Shown: positions 59,754 to 64,000 of the stretch, one piece after another
How positions within the stretch are numbered: the first letter of the stretch is position 1
How the letters are laid out: each line of letters starts with the position of its first letter
Source of the DNA: Oscillatoriales cyanobacterium
Lineage (GTDB): Bacteria > Cyanobacteriota > Cyanobacteriia > Cyanobacteriales > Laspinemataceae
Assembly: GCA_011390955.1 (NCBI GenBank)
Contig: JAABRM010000010.1
Coordinates: 1-64,000 of the forward strand
DNA length: 64,000 nt
Reading direction: 5' to 3'
Program-made: the position numbers and the translations under genes
Notes under the pieces: generated by a model
The model's input: only the letters and a program-made list of their open reading frames with translations
Told to the model about the DNA's origin: nothing
The model's database searches: none

Positions 59754-60767
59754 TTAGTCCGAAGTCGCATTAAGAAAAGCGCGATCGCTTTTCTGGGGAA
59801 TAGTCAAATCCACAATAATCGGCAAATGATCTGACCCCACCGGATCGCCAACGCGACTATTTTGCACCTGAATATCCGGGCTGACCAAACAATGGTCAAT
59901 GGGAATATAAAAAATCGGTAATTTCTTGTACCATGTGGGCTGCACCCCAAAACCAGCGCGAGCATTTCGCATTCCCGTAATTGCCACAAAATCTTTATAA
60001 TAAGGAGACCACATCGTAATATTTAAATCCCCGAAAACGATTTTCGGCGTAGTGATTGTTTGCAGATAGCCGCTGATTTCTGCTAATTGTTTATTCCGCC
60101 CCTTCTCCAGACCGAAACTGATCGGTGGAAAAGTATGAGTGCCGATAACGCTCAGTTTTTCTCCGCCCACCGCGACCTGAGCCACAATACTGACAATTCC
60201 CTTAACTCCAAACTCTTGAAAAACCCCATTTTCTAGGGGAAACTTGCTATATAAAGCGATGCCATGATAATTATCCTGGGGATAGGATAAAGCATAAGGC
60301 AGAATATCTTTTAGCTCTTCTAATGCAGACGACCAGGTATCATTCACTTCCATAAATAAGGCCAAGTCTGGCTGTTCTTCGCGTACCAAAGATATGACGC
60401 GATCGTAGTTTTTATTCGTCCGAAGCACGTTGGCGGATAAAACCCGCAGATTTTGGGCAGCGATGCTGGGGTTATTGTCCGGTACTGGCAGATACCAAGG
60501 CAGAATTTCAGCGAGATTAATCACTAGGCAAAAAGCACAAATTGCTAGACCGATTTTTGACTGGCGGGCTAACAATAAAAACAGACCCATGATCCCCACA
60601 GACACAATCAAATATTGCAGGCGAAAATGGGAAGTGAGTTCTAAGAAAAGGTGCCAGCGGCCAAAATAACCGGCTAGAGAAAAAAGGGTACAACCGGCAA
60701 TGGCAATAATTAAGGCAATTTCCCGGATATTTTTGATATCTTTTGGGTTAAATTTGGAGTGACTCAT
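59754..60767 (-). CDS. Membrane-anchored endonuclease/exonuclease/phosphatase (EEP) family protein
   Basis: 337 residues from the ATG at 60767 (MSHSKFNPKDIKNI); the upstream frame only translates a heptad repeat. Three hydrophobic helices (about 14-105) precede an EEP domain with LRVLSANVL (Asn), LALFMEVNDTW (catalytic Glu), GTHTFPPISFG, KIVFGDLNITMW (Asp-Leu-Asn) and GSDHLPIIVDL (catalytic Ser-Asp-His). These residues form a metal-dependent phosphoesterase site, as in the AP-endonuclease/nSMase superfamily. Topology puts the catalytic domain outside the plasma membrane or in the cytosol, depending on helix count. The substrate is unknown (sphingomyelinase-like, nuclease or phospholipase). 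Confidence 0.85.
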   Translation of the reverse strand: MSHSKFNPKDIKNIREIALIIAIAGCTLFSLAGYFGRWHLFLELTSHFRLQYLIVSVGIMGLFLLLARQSKIGLAICAFCLVINLAEILPWYLPVPDNNPSIAAQNLRVLSANVLRTNKNYDRVISLVREEQPDLALFMEVNDTWSSALEELKDILPYALSYPQDNYHGIALYSKFPLENGVFQEFGVKGIVSIVAQVAVGGEKLSVIGTHTFPPISFGLEKGRNKQLAEISGYLQTITTPKIVFGDLNITMWSPYYKDFVAITGMRNARAGFGVQPTWYKKLPIFYIPIDHCLVSPDIQVQNSRVGDPVGSDHLPIIVDLTIPQKSDRAFLNATSD

Positions 60768-60800
60768 AAAGCAATATTGGTTCAGAATACTCTTAATAGT

Positions 60801-60866
60801 CAATAGACAATAGACAATAGACAATAGACAATAGACAATAGACAATAGACAATAGACAATAGACAC
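60801..60866. repeat. ATAGACA heptad repeat (STRR)
   Basis: About nine perfect ATAGACA heptads between the EEP start and the YiiX-type gene, followed by a GACACCGCATTGCGGTGTCC palindrome (60861-60880). Confidence 0.9.
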
Positions 60867-60889
60867 CGCATTGCGGTGTCCAAAAAATA

Positions 60890-62278
60890 CTACGCTTTCA
60901 GCACCACCGGGTCTTGAAAACAGGGAAAATTCACCACATCCCCAGGGGTTTTTTCCGAAGGATTCAGAGTCGGATCGATCGCACCAGCAATTTGCAGGGC
61001 TTTTGCCACTAACTCAGAACAAAATAGGTTAGAAAACTCTGGCTGATTGCTTAATCCCAACTCATCAAACCAATCAATTGCCGCATTATAAATTTGCAGA
61101 TAATCATAGCGAACTTTCTTGTTATGAGTTTCGCGTAACCACGCTTCCATTTCCGCTTGTTTCTCTGGATGCAGGGGATTTTTTAAACCTAACCAATAAA
61201 CCGAGCCATTATAAACTTCAATTCGCTTAGAAAGCCAGTGCATTTGCATCCCTTTAATCGCTTGTTTTCCCCGGGCATCTAAGACATTGGTTTCTAAGGT
61301 AGATTCAATGATTAATATACTATCTCCAAACCCACTACCCAGGTCAGCTTTAACCACAATTCCTACATGAGAATACGGAGATTTAGTTGCCCATTTGATC
61401 ACATTAGAAAATCCCGCATTACCAGAAAAAGCAATTACATCGCCAGTTTGCATCTGCGATCGATATTGTTCATAACTTGCTAAATTACTCTCAATTCTGG
61501 GAATTATATGTTCTTCAGATGGCTGAATAACTCTTGATTCAGGCAAAATTGCGGGGGGGTTTGCCTCGGTTACAGGTTCGGGGTTAAATAACTCTAAAAG
61601 TCGGTTAAAAAATAGCTGAACATAACCCCATAGTCCCGATGGTTCTTGTGGTTTGCTAAAGTCCATTGGTTTGAGGACTACGGGTTCCCCAAAACAACCA
61701 AATTTTACCACATCATCCGGGGTTTTTTCTGAGGGATTCAGATTCGGATCGATGACTCCGGCAATTCGCATGGCTTTGGCAACTAATTCAGAACAAAATA
61801 GGGTAGAAAAATCTTGCCGACTCGTCCATCCTAGTCGATCGAACCAATCAATTGCCGCTCCATAAATTTGTAAGTAATCATAAGGCACTTTTTGGTTATG
61901 AGTGTCTCTTAACCAGGCTTCCATTTTGGCTTTGTTTTCTGGAGCCATTGGGGTGGTAAGCTCTAACCAGTACAATGACCCATTGTAGGATTCAATGCGT
62001 TTAGAAAGCCAGTGCATTTGCACTCCCTTAATCGCTTGTTTGTTGTTAGCATCTAATAATTGAGTTTCTAGGGTCGATTCCACAACTAATATGCTATCCC
62101 CGAAACCATTGCCTAGGTCTGCTTTTAAGACAATGCCCACATGAGAATAGTGAGATTTGGTTGCCCACTTAATCACATTAGAAAATCCCGCATTCCCGGA
62201 GAAAGCAATTAGGTCTCCGGTTTTCATCTGCGATCGATACTGCTCATAAGTCTGGACAATACTCGGATTTCTGCTCAT
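60890..62278 (-). CDS. Tandemly duplicated YiiX/YaeF-type (C92) amidase-like protein
   Basis: 462 residues from the ATG at 62278. Two copies of the same domain (about 10-212 and 265-462) are very similar, e.g. YEQYRSQM(K/Q)TGD(L/V)IAFSGNAGF (split YEQYRSQM / TGD.IAFSGNAGF) and SNVIKWATKS.YSHVGIV. Each copy has the catalytic pattern of permuted papain-like NlpC/P60 enzymes (YiiX, peptidase C92): His in YSHVGIV, Glu in V/IESTLET and Cys in LFCSELVAKA. A linker of about 50 residues (PEVTEANPPAILPESRV) joins them. Such enzymes cleave amide or ester bonds in cell-wall or lipid substrates. Neither copy has a signal peptide, so action in the cytosol is likely. The start is set by the ATG right after the upstream stop. 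Confidence 0.85.
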   Translation of the reverse strand: MSRNPSIVQTYEQYRSQMKTGDLIAFSGNAGFSNVIKWATKSHYSHVGIVLKADLGNGFGDSILVVESTLETQLLDANNKQAIKGVQMHWLSKRIESYNGSLYWLELTTPMAPENKAKMEAWLRDTHNQKVPYDYLQIYGAAIDWFDRLGWTSRQDFSTLFCSELVAKAMRIAGVIDPNLNPSEKTPDDVVKFGCFGEPVVLKPMDFSKPQEPSGLWGYVQLFFNRLLELFNPEPVTEANPPAILPESRVIQPSEEHIIPRIESNLASYEQYRSQMQTGDVIAFSGNAGFSNVIKWATKSPYSHVGIVVKADLGSGFGDSILIIESTLETNVLDARGKQAIKGMQMHWLSKRIEVYNGSVYWLGLKNPLHPEKQAEMEAWLRETHNKKVRYDYLQIYNAAIDWFDELGLSNQPEFSNLFCSELVAKALQIAGAIDPTLNPSEKTPGDVVNFPCFQDPVVLKA

Positions 62279-62597
62279 AATAATTTTAATGATGCTGACA
62301 AAAGGCTATTTTAATTTTTTTAAAGTCGAATCAGTAATAATTTTTATTAAATTTCTTTAAGCAACGAGGCTGGTTTATTTGCTCGATCGCTCACGACCCC
62401 CATGAGGTAAGGGTTCAGCCCTGACGCGATCGCGCCTTTGCTTTACTCTGGAGGCTAAAGCCACAATAGAACACAATTCCGCGAGATTCGTAACGATAAC
62501 CTACTAATATTCATAATTATTATAAAAGCTTTTTTAGTCCGTTTTAACTATTGATGATTTCGCCGGGAAAAATATGTTATATTAATTGCCAGCCTGT

Positions 62598-63160
62598 GGT
62601 GCGTTACGGCTGGCATAAAAGTTAATTGTTTATGTCAAAGTTATCTGCCAGCCTAACACACCCTACACCCTACACCCTACACCCTCCGCATGGTGCGTTA
62701 CGGCTGGCATAAAAGTTAATTGTTTATATCACAGTTATCTGCCAGCCTAACACACCCTACATTTTGCTACATTTGTGCAGATTGTGGTGCGTTACGGCTG
62801 GCATAAAAGTTAATTGTTTATGTCAAATTTATCTGCCAGCCTAACACACCCTACATTTTGCTACATTTGTGCAGATTGTGGTGCGTTACGGCTGGCATAA
62901 AAGTTAATTGTTTATATCACAGTTATCTGCCAGCCTAACACACCCTACATTTTGCTACATTTGTGCAGATTGTGGTGCGTTACGGCTGGCATAAAAGTTA
63001 ATTGTTTATGTCAAATTTATCTGCCAGCCTAACACACCCTACATTTTGCTACATTTGTGCAGATTGTGGTGCGTTACGGCTGGCATAAAAGTTAATTGTT
63101 TATATCACAGTTATCTGCCAGCCTAACACACCCTACATTTTGCTACATTTTGCTACTAGG
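62598..63160. repeat. Higher-order tandem repeat: 94-bp units alternating as 188-bp dimers
   Basis: Six units start at 62598, 62692, 62786, 62880, 62974 and 63068, an exact 94-bp period. Each contains GGTGCGTTACGGCTGGCATA, a spacer and CTGCCAGCCTAACACACCCTAC (split CTGCCAGC / CTAACACACCCTAC), so the unit folds on itself. Units alternate between a TATGTCAA(A/T)(G/T)TTATCTG and a TATATCACAGTTATCTG spacer, giving a 188-bp dimer repeated three times. No ORF crosses it. It lies directly after the thrS stop codon. The preceding stretch 62279-62597 holds no gene. Confidence 0.92.
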
Positions 63161-63164
63161 CTAT

Positions 63165-64000
63165 CTAGAAATTCTCCCGATTCGCGATCGCAGTCTGCAT
63201 TTTTTCCAATACTTCTGCTACGGAAATAGTGCCTAATTCCCCATTAGCACGAGTGCGAATACTGAGGGAATTGGCCTCAACTTCTTTGGCACCAACTACC
63301 GCCATCACGGGAATTTTTAGCTTTTCCGCATTGCGAATTAACTTGCCCAAGCGATCGCCGCTTTTATCCACTTCGGCGCGAATTCCTAACCCTTGCATTT
63401 GCTTAACCACGTCGTGAGCAAAGGGCAAATATTCATCGCTGACCGGCAACAAACGGGCTTGAATTGGGGCTAACCAGAGCGGAAAATCGCCGGTATATTC
63501 TTCAATTAAAATCCCGATTAAGCGTTCCAAAGACCCAAATGGGGCACGATGAATCATTACCGGACGTTGCCGAGAACCATCGGCGGCGGTATATTCTAAA
63601 CCAAATCGTTCGGGCAAATTATAATCTACTTGCACCGTGCCTAATTGCCATTCGCGATCGAGGGCATCCCGGAAAATAAAGTCTAATTTTGGCCCATAAA
63701 ATGCCGCTTCCCCTGGGGCTTCAAAATATGACATTCCCTTGGTATTCATCGCATGACGAATGGCATTTTCTGCCCGATCCCAAGCTTCGTCAGAACCGAT
63801 ATATTTGTCAGAATCGCGATCGCGGGTACTCAACCGGGCCTTAAACTGACGCAAGTTCAAACTCTCGAACACGGATAAAATCAAATCAACTACTTGGAGA
63901 AATTCGGTTTCCAGTTGATCCGGAGTGACAAATAAGTGGGAGTCGTCTTGGGTAAAGCCCCGTACCCGCGTTAAACCGCCTAATTCTCCCGATTGTTCAT
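63165..64000 (-). CDS. thrS: Threonyl-tRNA synthetase, C-terminal part (runs off right edge)
   Basis: The minus-strand frame is open from 64000 to a TAG at 63165 and gives 277 codons of a class II synthetase. Motif 2 region EQSGELGGLTRVRGFTQDDSHLF (split EQSGELGGLTRVRGF / TQDDSHLF), then FEAPGEAAFYGPKLDF, GTVQVDYNLPERFGLEY, motif 3 HRAPFGSLERLIGILIEEY (HRAP..GS.ER) and the anticodon-binding HGTP domain (LWLAPIQARLLPVSDEY, LGKLIRNAEKLKIPVMAVVG). Charges tRNA-Thr in the cytosol. The N-terminal TGS/editing part and start codon are outside the window; an internal methionine at 63884 is not the start. Confidence 0.96.
   Translation of the reverse strand, partial: EQSGELGGLTRVRGFTQDDSHLFVTPDQLETEFLQVVDLILSVFESLNLRQFKARLSTRDRDSDKYIGSDEAWDRAENAIRHAMNTKGMSYFEAPGEAAFYGPKLDFIFRDALDREWQLGTVQVDYNLPERFGLEYTAADGSRQRPVMIHRAPFGSLERLIGILIEEYTGDFPLWLAPIQARLLPVSDEYLPFAHDVVKQMQGLGIRAEVDKSGDRLGKLIRNAEKLKIPVMAVVGAKEVEANSLSIRTRANGELGTISVAEVLEKMQTAIANRENF

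Noticed and set aside
62598-63160. Possible CRISPR array
   Set aside because: The intervening sequences are repeated and not unique spacers; the period is constant and whole units are duplicated; no cas genes in the window.

Overview
The window comes from a cyanobacterium, most likely a filamentous one with a repeat-rich genome. Evidence: the HIP1 octamer GCGATCGC recurs in and between genes throughout; there is a high-light-inducible protein gene (hli) and ndhB; and several families are typical of multicellular cyanobacteria (WD40 Ser/Thr kinases, multi-GAF histidine kinases, DevC/DevA-type exporter, TPS haemagglutinin with DUF928 and CHASE2-cyclase neighbours). Species cannot be named from sequence alone.

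Layout. 1-1.1 kb: the start of an IS200/IS605-type TnpB gene running off the left edge, its terminal hairpin, and the 5' fragment of an M20 amidohydrolase that it appears to interrupt, then a nested inverted-repeat element. 1.1-7 kb: DUF3352 lipoprotein, WD40 Ser/Thr kinase, RodZ-like HTH protein. 7.7-10.9 kb: a four-GAF histidine kinase whose first GAF has both cysteines of a DXCF cyanobacteriochrome. 11.3-17 kb: housekeeping genes groES (no groEL nearby), ndhB, topA, hli. 18.2-21 kb: MerR regulator translationally coupled to a WD40 protein; DHH phosphoesterase. 21.6-29.6 kb: TPS haemagglutinin, DUF928 protein, CHASE2 adenylate cyclase, HD phosphohydrolase. 29.6-37.5 kb: IS630 remnant, CIA30/NAD-binding protein, Uma2 protein, an AAA-ATPase/Toprim-like pair resembling RloAB/AbiL defence modules, NurA nuclease. 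38-42.1 kb: five same-strand genes that read as a lipid-linked pentose pathway (GT-C transferase, methyltransferase, DPPR synthase-like UbiA protein, HAD phosphatase, ArnE-like SMR protein). 42.3-49.5 kb: HAD hydrolase, tRNA-Gln, DevC/DevA exporter, TPR proteins. 49.8-57.1 kb: a DNA phosphorothioation island (two DGQHR/DndB-type genes divergent from dndC, dndD, dndE), without dndA or the dndFGH restriction genes. 57.8-64 kb: gdhA, an EEP-family phosphoesterase, a duplicated YiiX-type amidase, a 94/188-bp higher-order tandem repeat, and the 3' part of thrS.

The intergenic space is full of small repeats: heptanucleotide tandem repeats (STRRs) of at least eight sequences; palindromes that share GTAGGG...CCCTAC ends but differ in core; an AGAAACCCGGTTTCT family; and several non-autonomous terminal-inverted-repeat elements. 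One element family (TAAGTAG ends, about 129 bp) has five copies here, each ending 17-50 bp upstream of a gene start or gene remnant, including one inside the dndC-dndD interval. Two protein-coding genes carry a 28-bp GTAGGGGCGA palindrome in frame, recalling palindromic elements inside Rickettsia genes.

The most promising systems are the lipid-linked pentose cluster, the dnd island with two DndB-like proteins, the AAA-ATPase/Toprim pair, and the DXCF photosensor kinase. All functional statements are inferred from motifs read by eye; no database search was run.
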